A stretch of 32,686 nucleotides of DNA, taken from positions 1 to 32,686 of the forward strand of contig FTLJ01000993.1 in assembly GCA_900155495.1 (NCBI GenBank), written 5' to 3'. The position numbers and the translations under genes are program-made. Numbering within the stretch: position 1 is the stretch's first letter; each line of letters opens with the position of its first letter. Shown piece by piece: positions 22,401-32,549 of the stretch. The DNA comes from Porogramme epimiltina (lineage: Eukaryota > Basidiomycota > Agaricomycetes > Polyporales > Polyporaceae). Under the pieces are notes generated by a model, which saw only the letters and a list, made by a program, of their open reading frames with translations, made no database searches and was not told the origin of the DNA.

Positions 22401-24242
22401 CCAATCCCCCGCTGGTCGTGCGCGTGCGGACGCGCAGCCCGAGCTCGTCGACCTCCAATGATGCGCTCTGGCTTGCTGGTGGGGACGCGTCGCCGGTCTT
22501 GTTGAACTGGACGTACGTGACGACCGTCTTGGACGAGCCGAGCCACGCTTGGAAATTCGGGTCGGTAACAGTCGACGCCGCGCTTACCGAGTCGCCCGTC
22601 CGCATCGTCGGGAGGGTGGGCATAGACGACTTCGACCTCAGTACCGGCGCGGTTCCCGTTCCGTCCCTCTTCAGGGGAACGCTGTACGAAGATGTCGTAG
22701 GGGAGGTCTGCGCCGGCTCGACCGTAAACGACTTGCGCATGGTCATCGGTTTCGGCGAGATGACGGGGGGCGGGGTCGGGGAGTCCGGACCCGTGTGCTG
22801 CCAGCGATCGAGCACCGCGCTCTGCCTCCTTCCGGGAGTGGACGCCCGCTCAGGTGCGGGGGACCCTTCGGGGGTGTACTCAAGCGCGGCGCTCTTCTCC
22901 ACCATGTTCTTGACGAACCCGCGGCCCTTCAGCCTGCTTAGACTAGGTGTGGGCTCCTTTGACGGTGGGGGTTTCAGGAACGCCGGCGACGGGTTGTGAG
23001 ATGGCGGCATCTGCGGTGACCCGAACGAAGTACGGGGGGCAGGCTGGATGGGGCGCGCGAGGCCGGGAAGGGGGACCATGGGCTTAGGCGAATGCGAGGG
23101 AGACGGCGGAGTGTGTGATGTGGTAGACGAATGCAGCGCTGGGGACTTTGAGCCCGACCCGGTGCTGGTACGGGGAGTAATGGGACGGATGATCGTGGGG
23201 GTGGACGGCTTGGTGGAAGGCAAGAGGGTGGCCTCCGTCTTCGGCTTTGTCGTGAACGTCTCTACAGGAGGGGAGGGCTTCACGGGCGACGACCCAGTCG
23301 GAGTGCTGATCGTACGCTGACGCAATGGTGTGGCTTGCGAAGACCCCGTATAGCTCGGTGCCACCTCCCGCTCGCGCTCCTGCGCCCTCTCGACGACGGA
23401 CCGCACCGTCGAAGGGGCCGACGGGGTGCTTATGCGACGGTCCCGCGGAGATGACGAGCTGGAAGAGACGGCCGACCGCGTCTCCTCATCTCTGATCGCC
23501 CGAGAGACAACGGATGCGCTTCCGGTGCCCGTCATGCCAGGCATGGCCACGCCTCCACGCCCAAAGACTGGGTGGGGGGCCGAGACGTGTGTCCGTTGCT
23601 CAAACTGCGTCGGGTCGTGCGCGTCCTGCTGCGGCGCGTGCTTCGTGAGCCGCGGGCCCGTCGCCCGCCCGCCGATGAACGCAGCGAGCGACATGGGCTC
23701 CGCGGCCCGTCCGGCGTGCGCTGGGGGTGCATTGGAGACAGCTGGGGTCGTTGTCGACAATGGTGAGACTGGTGGTCTGGAAGGGGCAGCGGAGTCCTCG
23801 CCCATAAGTTTCCGCAACGCATCGTCTTGGTTGCGCTGCTTGTCCCGTGTCGCGAGCGGGTCGTCCCCAGGTGTCGATCGATCGTCGCTCTTGAGAGCAG
23901 CTGCTGCGGCACTCTGGGCTGCAAGTGGGCGAAGCATGCTCATTCAGCTGCCGTGTTCTACCAACCCAGAGGATAGTAAAGGAAGTGTGAAACATAACGA
24001 TGCTCACAGAGATCAACGCTGCTCGTCCGGCTCCCAAGGTTCGTGCTCCTCCGCATGCGGGCTTTGCGTGACGCCGCGATCTCCGCCTCGAGCCTCCGTG
24101 TCTCCGCTTCCTCGTCCTCGTCTACCTGCTTCTGCAAAGCCTTGATCTTGCTCGTCCACTCCGCAAGCGACGCGTCCGGCTTTGGCGTAACGTTCATAGT
24201 GTTTCGACGTGCTGCGCTTGAAGGGCGAGGAATGTCTTCCAT
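19440..24242 (-). CDS. Gelsolin-repeat actin-binding protein with long disordered N-terminus (DUF4045-like)
   Basis: Ten exons on the minus strand (24242-24008, 23918-22342, 22161-21093, 21038-20719, 20655-20494, 20429-20124, 20037-19891, 19828-19706, 19647-19588, 19523-19440) encode 1360 aa. Residues about 20-65 look like a charged coiled coil (KIKALQKQVDEDEEAETRRL). Residues 65-960 are Ser/Pro/Thr-rich and disordered, with conserved islands AFIGGRATGPRLTKH, GFVKNMVEKS and SVKNMVANWG, typical of fungal DUF4045 proteins. The C-terminal 370 residues hold at least three gelsolin-like segments: AYVFYDTELL with VWAWQGRRA, TFYVWLGRGS with EMFWAILGDG, and SVFLVDCVWELFVLVG. The tail ends in LPLGVDPSHLS, like the first half of a villin headpiece. 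The expected role is binding, severing or capping actin at the cortex. The exon-intron model closes in every phase. Confidence 0.85.
22216..22257 (+). repeat. G-rich tandem repeat inside an intron of the gelsolin-like gene
   Basis: Intron 2 (22163-22341) contains about three copies of an eight-base unit, GGTGGGCA, flanked by further G runs. Four or more GGG tracts lie close together on the plus strand, so a G-quadruplex could form there. The transcript, being minus-strand, carries the complementary C-rich repeat. Confidence 0.5.
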
Positions 24243-24730
24243 GGACTGGTTGGGTCAGTGTACGATGTGCAGTGGCGACCTGCAGGGTTCTTGATGAGTA
24301 TCGGTGGTAACAGTGGCCGTTCAAGAGCGAGAGGGGGGGATGTATATTTGTTAGAGGTACATCAAGACATAAGAAAGCGTGTCGGAGCCCTCAAGAGATG
24401 ACAAGGCGGGCTAGAGAGTGTGGTAGGCACGATGGAGGGTCGATTTTCGATGACGTTCGCCTGGTCGCACGCGCTTTCCAGCAGCCGAATAGCACAAGCG
24501 CCCGTATGGGTTGTTGCTCCCTCGAGCTCAGAGCGCCCGGATCTTCATAGTCGCACTCTGGCCAACTCATCGCATTAGACCTAAGCCTTAGGATACATGC
24601 AAGCAATCGAGGACGTGATTCTGCATCCCCACGCCCCGCAATACCCTGCAAAGTTCGCTGCGCGTATATACGCGTCCGAGCAATCGAATATCGAAGGAGG
24701 ACCCCTACTACATCGAATTCGGCTAATCCA
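24243..24730. other. Intergenic region between the gelsolin-like and GH16 genes
   Basis: Both neighbours lie on the minus strand. This 490-base gap should hold the GH16 3' UTR and the promoter of the gelsolin-like gene. Nothing else was recognised. Confidence 0.45.
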
Positions 24731-26462
24731 CTAGATCAAAAGCCAAGTGAACGCAGACAGGACCGTGCCCGCCGCAAACGCGAGGTACGTGTGCGGGCTC
24801 GTCGCGCCGTTCCCGGTGCTGTCGCTCGAGCCAGAGCTGCCGGTCGAGCCGCCGGTGGTCGTCGCGGACGAACCGGTGCCGGTCGCGGTGGGCGTTGCGG
24901 AGCCGGTCGCGGACATGAGCACGGTGGACGTGCCGGCGAGCGAGGCGACGAAGGTCTCGTTGTTGGCGGAGAAGACCTTGACGTAGTTGATCTCCATGAA
25001 GGCGTCGGCGTAGTTCGTGCCGTTGTTGATGACGTTGTCCACGTACTGCAATATGCAGGAGATGCGTTAGTGAAGATTCTGGATAGACGGAGAGCAGGGA
25101 CGACATACGCAAGCAGAGGCAGTGCCGTCGCCGCCGCACTGGCCCTGGTAGATGCTTGGCGAGCCCGCCCTGGGTGAAGCGCGAGTATGAGTTGGGAATA
25201 TTCGCATGATGACGAACGCAGAACTCTACGTACCAGTCGCCGCACAGAGTGATGTCAAGGATCAGCTGTTGCGGGCCAAAGAGCTTGCTGATGTCGCAAG
25301 AGTCAGTGCTGTACGCAGCAGACGGCGTCCCGAAGGACGAAACGTCGATGCTATCGCCAGCGTTGGTAATGGCGTCGGGCACATCGCTGCGCTATAGGAA
25401 AGGTGAGCATCCTACGCCACACATCATGATTAGATACTCACGCTCCAGAACCAAATGCTAAGGAACACACACGATGTGAGTTTCTGATGCATTACAGTGA
25501 AAGTCGACAGACTCACTTGATACCGGTCGTGTCAAACTGCGCTGCCCAGACGCCTCCACCAGCCGCGGCGAACGCAGAGCCGTAGCTCTTGTCCGACTTC
25601 TCGCCGGTCGTGCAGCCAGCGCCAGTCGAGCAGCTGTTGCCATTGATCGTGCATCCGTCGCCGGTGTGGATCGCCATCTGGTTCGCGGTCATGAGGTTGA
25701 TGCCCTCGAGAATGTCGATCTCGCCCTGCGAGGGCCAGTTGACGCCGGACGTCCAGAAGCTCGGCCAGACGGAGCAGCCGAAGGGGAGGTGGGTCGCGTC
25801 GAAGACGAACACGGAGCCGATGGTGAAGTAGTCCTGGGTCTGGATGCGGACCGAGTTGCGCTTCTCGTTGTAGGGAACGAAAGAGGTGTCGTCCACCTTG
25901 ATGATGGCATGCCCTGCGTCGTTCACGTACGCGAGCTTGCTGGAGGTCGCGCTCGCCTGTGAGACGAAGGTGACATCACCTAGATAATAGTGTCAGTCGC
26001 TCGCACGTTTTCTAACGATGATAAGAGAATGCAAGACGTGGCGGAAGCGACTGGAAAGACGACGCGGTAATGCAATAGAATACTTGGAAGGCAAGACGAA
26101 GCTTGCGGGACACCGTGCTGGATTTAGCGCAAGACGTGCTGCACTGCCCAAGCCGGAAAGTGCGCTCGACCACGCCACACCCCGGGAGCCCTGGCGTTCC
26201 GCAGCAGCCTGCGATCCCCGCACCCACGAATAGCCCTCCGGCTCCGGCTGAACCATAGCTTGGCCGCCGATTTCCATGTCCGGCCTCGAGGATGTGGGGA
26301 AATAACAGCCACAGACGCACCGTTTGTGAGGTTATCATAGTTGCCGTAGAAATCCCACCCGACGAAGAAGTTGGTGCCGGAGTAGTCCCGGAGTAGGTTG
26401 TAGGCCGCGTGGGTGGGTGCGGCGGCGAAAAGAGTGGATGCCAGCGGGATGGCTAGGCGCAT
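24731..26462 (-). CDS. GPI-anchored glycoside hydrolase family 16 endo-beta-glucanase
   Basis: Six exons on the minus strand (26462-26321, 25979-25517, 25457-25442, 25391-25234, 25169-25109, 25045-24731) encode 384 aa. The signal peptide is MRLAIPLASTLFAAAPTHA. The GH16 fold begins with TNFFVGWDFYGNYDNLTNG and YNEKRNSVRI. The catalytic motif GEIDILEG supplies Glu134 (nucleophile), Asp136 and Glu139 (acid/base), and WPSFW lies just before it. After the domain comes a Ser/Thr/Gly-rich linker and a hydrophobic end, TVLSAFTWLLI, a GPI-attachment signal, so the enzyme should be tethered at the wall. Fungal relatives of this laminarinase-like branch cut beta-1,3/1,4- or 1,3/1,6-glucans during wall remodelling. 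Intron 1 is unusually long here (341 nt), and exon 3 is only 16 nt, coding for the NIWFWS region. Confidence 0.87.
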
Positions 26463-27294
26463 GTCTGTGTACGAGTCGGAGGAAGGGGAGGGGGAGAAGG
26501 AAATGTAGATGGAAGAGTCCGGAAGAGGCAGGGCGGGGGCTTGAAAAGGCGTTACATGGCCGTTGGCGCCTCTCGTCCTGGGCCAGGGGGTCGACGGGCC
26601 GACGGGGCTTGCCCTCGACGGCAAACAGCGGCAAGCGTGAACATGATCTCCCTCGGCGGGTCTCCCTGCTGTTTCCTCATGACAATCTACTCCACGCTCT
26701 AAGGGCTCCGCGGTGTGTATCCCGCGCTTGTGTCTTAAGCTCATTCTGTTGCTTTTGACTTCATCTTAGCAGAACTGTAGGGGGCCACCTTTGAGAAAAT
26801 CCCGTCCTGGTTCACTCCGACAAGACACGTTGATTTAGGTGAGGCACCATCCCGGACTGTCCGAGGCTCCGAGCATGTCGATCAATCCTGGTAGAAGGTT
26901 TTGCCGTTAATGCCTCTCAGGCACCGAGGTGGCCTCTGAAATTTGGTGGAAATGTACTTTGCTCGACGAACCCGCCATCTACTGGTTTTTACATAAAAGT
27001 CGAGCTGAATGCGGCAAAAGCATCTCTGGATATGAACTCGTAGATCCATCGACTGCCTGAACCTATCACTACTTCCCTTCTGACCAGCGCTCGACCACGT
27101 GCCTTCTCGGCGGAGGCATACGCACACCCTCGGCCGGCGGTTGCAGGTTCTACGCTTCGCAAGCTTCATCCACACGTTCATCTTCAACGAGACGCGGCGG
27201 ACACAATGAGGCCGGGGCTTGTTCTCTCTTAAGTACAACGGGGCTTGCGTTTGGAACTTCGCCATCTCCCCACTCCTCAGCTACATAGAGCACC
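26463..27294. other. Divergent intergenic region between GH16 and the small membrane protein gene
   Basis: This 830-base gap carries the divergent promoters of the GH16 gene (minus) and the gene at 27295 (plus). A CT-rich leader lies directly upstream of the GH16 start on the minus strand. A 127-codon minus frame (26882-27265) is basic and featureless and overlaps the expected promoter, so I do not call it a gene. Confidence 0.45.
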
Positions 27295-27763
27295 ATGTCC
27301 CGCCGGTTCAAGAAACGCGCCGCATCCCCGGAACGGAAGCGGCTCATCATGAGAGTAGCGTCCTTGGGCTCCCGCTCGGTCTCCACCCAAGCTTCCAACG
27401 ATCCGAGGCGTAGGCTCACTCAGAGCTCCTTGGCTCCGTATGCCATAGGAGCGGTAGCCGGCATCGCCACCCTCGGCATAGCTGGTAAGCCCACAACACG
27501 TTTGTTCTCAGACGGTCCTCAAGCTGACGTCGCGCCTCCTCGCTGAAGGCTATGCTTACTACCACATCTCGGGGGCAAAGGCCGTAGTCGACAAGCTCAT
27601 GGCGATGAGGGCGCGCTATTTCGGCGCGAAGGCCGCCGCTGCAGAGAAGAGTGAGATCGCCCGCGAGAAGGCGGTTGTGGCGAAGGAGGCGATGAAAGAC
27701 AGGGTGGAGAGTGTGCGAGAGCGCTGGAGCGCACGCCGGCGTGGAGGGGGTGCCGAAGAGTGA
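27295..27763 (+). CDS. Small single-span membrane protein, possibly mitochondrial
   Basis: There are two exons (27295-27484, 27549-27763) with a 64-nt GTAAG-AG intron of phase 1, giving 134 aa. Residues 1-43 are basic and poor in acids. One hydrophobic segment (APYAIGAVAGIATLGIAGYA, about 47-66) is followed by YYHISGAKAVVDK. A long Ala/Lys/Glu-rich helix with coiled-coil character then runs to the end. The in-frame ATG at 27349 (Met19) would give MRVASLGSRSVSTQASNDP, which looks like a mitochondrial presequence. The first ATG has a good context (AGCACCATGTCC). I do not recognise a named family. The layout fits small inner-membrane or organelle-associated proteins of fungi, but that is inference. 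Confidence 0.68.
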
Positions 27764-29034
27764 CTCCCCTCGGTACATCACCAGTAGCCCGGGGTAGGTC
27801 GTTGCCCACGTCTTCCGGAGTTGTACGGCACTCGTATGCGTGTATATGTTACTCTTCACCCGTGCTCGCCTTCAAGTGCTAGCCATTAATCTACATATCT
27901 CCGCTCTTTGAACAAAGATGTTACCTCCTCAGCTTGTCCCCGCGAATGACTATAGTCTGAGTACCGCTTACAAGGCTCGCGCGAACGACGAATCACAGTC
28001 AATAGCGCTTCGGCTGAAGTTCACTAGCGATACGCCACCCCCGGATGGTCGGCCGGAGAATGCCGAAAAGTCTCAGCCACTCGGAAAGTCTCGGACCGAC
28101 ACTCGAATGAACTTCACCCCAGCTCGCCATGACGCCGTTCGCCGTCAACCACCGTGTTGGAAACTCCAAGTTGTCGCTCATTCGTGCCAATGGGCCAAAT
28201 GCACCCTGGTAGAATGAAGATGTCTATCTCGACCACATAGGCGTTGTCTCCGGGAGAACGTTTTGAAAGATCTAGATTCAAGTGCGGCGCCTTCCAGTAA
28301 CAACACCTGGATTCTGGGCAATTGTTATTCTTCGGCCATGGAAGTACAACGGACGGACCGTGCGTAGTGAGTGCGACTCCCTCAAATTGTTGTTACCCTC
28401 AACATTTGACCCTTTTGTAGCATCCCCGGGGCACAGAGCCGTGGCGGGACTTAAGTGAGATGTTAGGTTTTACTGTCCGGCGATCATGGAGAGAGGGCCT
28501 ACTAGCCCTAGCACTCATAATTCGAGAAGACATTTCAGGCCCTACAAGCGATTCCGGTGCTCAGGTACATCGAAGTCTGGTACGTGTATCTTATCATAGC
28601 CCCTCCCTGACAGCCTCTCTCGCAGACTCGTGTAAGAACTGCGAAGGCTGTGCGAGATACTCGTCTGAACTCTGTGCCGTCCCTCTTGCGTATACCCTGC
28701 CCGTGGCCGGCTCCTCGCCATTACGCATGCGCTATAATGGCACTTTTCATGCTCCTCAACAACATTATTGTCTAATTATGTTGAGGGTAAGTAGCGAAGT
28801 TTTCTATCTTATCCGCTGACGGACCCTTTGTCACAGTTGCTTGCGAGCACGCGCTACAATATGTCAGGCCAACCAGCCTCACATGAGTCAAAAGGCATGA
28901 TTTAGCGCTTTCCCGATATCCTACCACAATCCTATGCAGGAGGTGCTTCTCGGGCGAGCAGGGAGCGCTATAAGTTCGCCACGCTGCCGTCTATCCGCCT
29001 TTCCTCTACACCACTACCCATCTCCCACCACGCA
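27764..29034. other. Intergenic region upstream of the zinc-finger gene
   Basis: These 1.27 kb contain no frame with a recognisable motif on either strand. The final part (CTTTCCTCTACACCACTACC) is a CT-rich leader for the ATG at 29035. Short inverted repeats built on CCTCAACA / TGTTGAGG occur at 28395-28405 and 28755-28788, but no target-site duplication or transposon structure was evident. Confidence 0.45.
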
Positions 29035-32000
29035 ATGGAATTTCACCGTGAACAGGACCCCATCTTCGACTTCCTCAACTCGGTGGCCTCCTTCAATGCA
29101 GACTATGGCGAGGCCGAGCCGTGGACAGGATGGCGCACCGACCCGGCGGTGCAAGAACAATACGCCTCCGGCCTCCTTCCCATGACGTATGGCCACGATG
29201 GCGGCCTCATGGATGCCGGCCCCTCCTCATATCCCAGTTCCTCCACCAACACCATACATCCCCACAGGGCGCAGCAACACGCTCCCGAAGACAATACCCC
29301 CGCAGAAGTCGAAGCCCCGTACGCTCCGCCAAATGCCTTGGACCCGGAAGAGGCAGATGCGATCATCCGTTTACTTGCGGCAGAAGACTCGTACCCTGAA
29401 CTGTCCGCAGGCCTTCCCCTTCCCTCCTCCGAATCTCCTAAAGCACAGGACTCCCCCAAGCCAGCGCAAGACCCGGGCCCAAGCACCGCCCACGATGCAA
29501 CACCCGTCCTCGCCACACACGCACGCACGCCCTCGCCACTATTCAACTATGACCTAGGGGCATACTACCTGGATCCCGCCGTCATTGACTCCGCGCTGGG
29601 CGATCTCGCCTATGTGGGCACCTTTGAGCCTCCGCACCCAGGCCTCCTGGACGAACTGAGGACGTCTGCAGACCGCCTCCCGACGATACCGGCCGCCGCC
29701 ACCGGTGCTGTGCCCCGCCCGCCCAGGGGTGTTCCACTACCTCACCCATTGCCCGCCACCCTCGGACCGTGGGAGTTACCAGACATCTCTGTCACCCCCG
29801 CGTCTCCCCTGGCGTCACCTCAGAGCGTCGAGCCCCGAAAGAAACGTAGCCTCGGAGAGGACGACTTCTCCAACGCGGACATTCAGAGACCCTCGAAGAA
29901 GGCGCGCTACCTAGACATACCATCCAGCAAGAAGCCTGCCAAAGCGCAGCGCAAGGGCTCCCAGCGCCGTACGCCAGAGCCTCCCAGAACACCAGGTACG
30001 TCCCGCTCGCACTCGTCGAGTCCTCCTATCCGCCTGTACTCCGGACTGACCCGCGCGCGACTGGGGAACAGAGCCAGTAGCGGGGCCCAGCTCTCGCCCC
30101 GCCACCAAGAGGCGCGAACCCTCCATCCCCGCCCCCGCTCGCAACCAGGCCGCAGGCCCGTCCTCCATGCGCCCCGCCGCGACTGTTGCGCCTACCCGTG
30201 CGCCGCGAGGAACCCCCCGTCCCATCGCCCCTACCCCTACCCCCATCCCGGACGCCAGCCGCCGCGCGAAGCGTCCCCGCAGCCCCGAAGCCGAAGCGTA
30301 CGACGCCCCCAACCCCTTCCGCAGACGTACGCAGACCATGGCGGGGCCGTCGAGGCGCGCCAACGCCGCCGGGATGAGTGCGCAGCCCTACCCGCACTCC
30401 GCCCCCGATGCTCGTGCGTGGCATGTGGGAGTGCTCGTCGCACCTCCAGGGGCGGGGCCGAGTTCTCGCCCGATGGAATGGCGGCGTGTGGCTGCGGACG
30501 CGATGACGGCGCCACGCCCGGGACCGTCGTCGTCGCGAGCGGGTCCGTCATCGTCGCGGGCGGGACCGTCATCGTCGCGGGCGGGACCATCTTCGTCGCA
30601 GGCAGGACCGTCGACGCCGCGCGGGGGCTCGTCGTCGTCTCGCGAGAACCGAACTACCACCCGCCCGCCCAAGCGAGCACGAGAGGAAGAGCTCGACGGT
30701 GGCATGGGCAGACACTCACAGAGACCCCGGTATCAGCCTCCGGCAATGGAAGAATATGGATTTCCTCCGGAGTATAGTGCAGCATACGCCCAATACTCGT
30801 ACCCCGCCCCCGGTATACTCCCTCTATCCACCATGGCTGCCCGTACTCAACGTACCTTTATAGGTGCGACTAGCTACCCGTCGGAACCTGGCCCAAGCTC
30901 CCTACCTATGGATGCCATGGGATGGGCGTATGAGGCTCCTGTCCCGCCTCTATACCCTGTTACCACCCCTGTCCCTCCATACCCAACGACCGCCCCATTT
31001 TATCCTCCGCCGCCCGCGGAGGCTCGCGACCAGGAACTCTCCAACCGGCGTAAAGGAAAGCACAGAGAGAGCGATACACCTCAGGCGACGCACCACGACG
31101 CCCTCCCAGATCCATACGAGCCACCACCCCTCGCCGATGCCGACCTCAGAGACACCGAAGGTGGGCACACACGCCCAGCACGCCCAGCACAATCCCCTGA
31201 CATCCCACCCAGGCCGTCCATTATCCCCGCCCCGGTCGCCCCACGCCAAATACCGCGCCTACCTCGCCGCCCTCGGCTTGCCCCCGAGCGGCAGGGACCT
31301 GCCGCCGGCGTTCTACGCAGACATGCGTCGGCTTGCGGACGGCGAGCTTGCCCGCGCCCTGCACGGCCAAGCTCCGCCCGCAAGTGAGTCGCGCTCTTCG
31401 GGCGCACGCCCTCCCTCTACCCCGCGCGCGTGACGGACGCTGACGGCGCGGTCTCCACGGACAGGGACAGGGACAGGCCTCCACGACGACGCGCTCGGCG
31501 CCCTCCCCACTAATCGCGCCAAGAAACGCAAGGGCAAAAACAAACACAAAGGCAGAGGCAAAGACCCAGACGCACCCCCGAAGCGCCCCAAGACCCCGAT
31601 ACCCTGCCCCGCGCCCGGGTGCACGCAGCACTTCACGCGCCACACGGACGTCGACCGGCACCTCCTCTTCAACCCCGAGCACCTCGGCATCCGCATGCGC
31701 TGCACGCACGGCGCGCACCGCCGCCCCATCGAGCTCAGCCGCCCCGACTCGCTCACGCGCCACCTCGTCGGCGACCACTACACCGCGCACCTCAAGGCGC
31801 TCGCCGGCGCCCGCCGCGGGGTCCCCACCGTCGATTCCGCCTCTGACGACTCCGACGACTCGCCGCCCCAGCACAGAGACAAAGGCTGCCTCGGCATCCG
31901 CCGCTACTGGGCGCTCCTGCAGCGCGCCGCGCGCGCACGGAGCGCAGCCGAGGGCCGCGCGGCGGACCCGCTCAGCAGCGCGTGCCGGCGCGCGGTCGAG

Positions 32001-32549
32001 CGCGCGTTCGCGCGCGTCGAGGTGCCGTGCCGCGCGGGCGCGCGCTTCCGGTGGGTCGAGCGGCTCCTGCACGCGCGCGTGCGGGAGCGGGGCGAGCTCG
32101 AGCGGCTTTTGCAGCCTGCTACGGTCGTCTTTGAGTGCGGCGCGCACTGTGGTGGTGGCAACGGCGACGGTGCGGGCGCGGGCTCGGGCGGCGGGGGCCG
32201 CGACGTCCTGGCTGAAGGCGGGCACGATGATGACGCGCGGGGCCCGGCGCCGGATCCTGGACGAGAGGCAGGGCCGAGCGCGGGGACGAACGCGGGGTAC
32301 GAGCGCCAGCATCGGCGACTTGCTGACGACACAGAGTACGCGGCCGAGGACGATCCGCGCCCGGTGGAGGGGAGACTGGAGCCATATCCGGACAGAGGCC
32401 CTCCCCGCGCCGTGGACCGCGCTCTAGCCCCGCGGAGGCGCCCTGTGTCCCTCCCCGACGAGGAAGGCCACTCGCCGCTCTCGGAGTCGGAGGGCGCGGA
32501 GACGGACGCTGGTTCTGCCACCGACCCGCGTGGGCGCGGCCGCCCGTAG
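29035..32549 (+). CDS. Large disordered C2H2 zinc-finger protein, putative transcription factor
   Basis: There are four exons (29035-29995, 30072-31160, 31213-31383, 31465-32549), giving 1101 aa. Introns are 76, 52 and 81 nt, each of phase 1. Residues 1-750 are Pro/Ser/Ala-rich and disordered, with basic clusters (EPRKKRSLG, RAKRPRSP, PPKRAREEE) that could act as nuclear signals, and a tandem GPSSSRA repeat at about 471-500. A folded-looking segment (AKYRAYLAALGLPPSG) precedes a Lys-rich stretch (KKRKGKNKHKGRGK, 760-773). Then comes a zinc-finger region (788-about 847): CPAPGC then HTDVDRHLLFNPEH, and RCTHGAH then SLTRHLVGDH. The second finger lacks a standard second Cys. The C-terminal 250 residues are Arg/Ala/Gly/Asp-rich. 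The likely role is a nuclear DNA-binding regulator with unknown targets. The last intron has three possible in-frame acceptors. Confidence 0.78.
30521..30612 (+). repeat. 21-bp tandem repeat coding for GPSSSRA
   Basis: About four copies of a 21-base unit (GGACCGTCATCGTCGCGGGC and one more base) occur within exon 2 of the zinc-finger gene. They encode GPSSSRA-type heptapeptides. The last copies are degenerate (GPSSSQA, then GPSTPRG). The unit length is a multiple of three, so copy-number change would keep the frame. Confidence 0.8.

Noticed and set aside
26882..27265. 127-codon minus-strand frame between GH16 and the small membrane protein gene
   Set aside because: It is rich in Arg and Cys without a motif, and it starts inside the expected promoter of the gene at 27295.
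28395..28788. Exact 11-base inverted repeat ACCCTCAACAT / ATGTTGAGGGT 394 bases apart, suggesting a MITE
   Set aside because: Inverted matches of 11 bases at this spacing are expected by chance in a window this size. There is no target-site duplication, and similarity ends at the 11 bases.
31221..32312. 363-codon open frame on the minus strand opposite the zinc-finger exon
   Set aside because: It is the antisense shadow of a very GC-rich coding exon, with Arg/Ala/Val bias and no motif. The plus-strand frame carries the zinc-finger residues and consistent splice phases.
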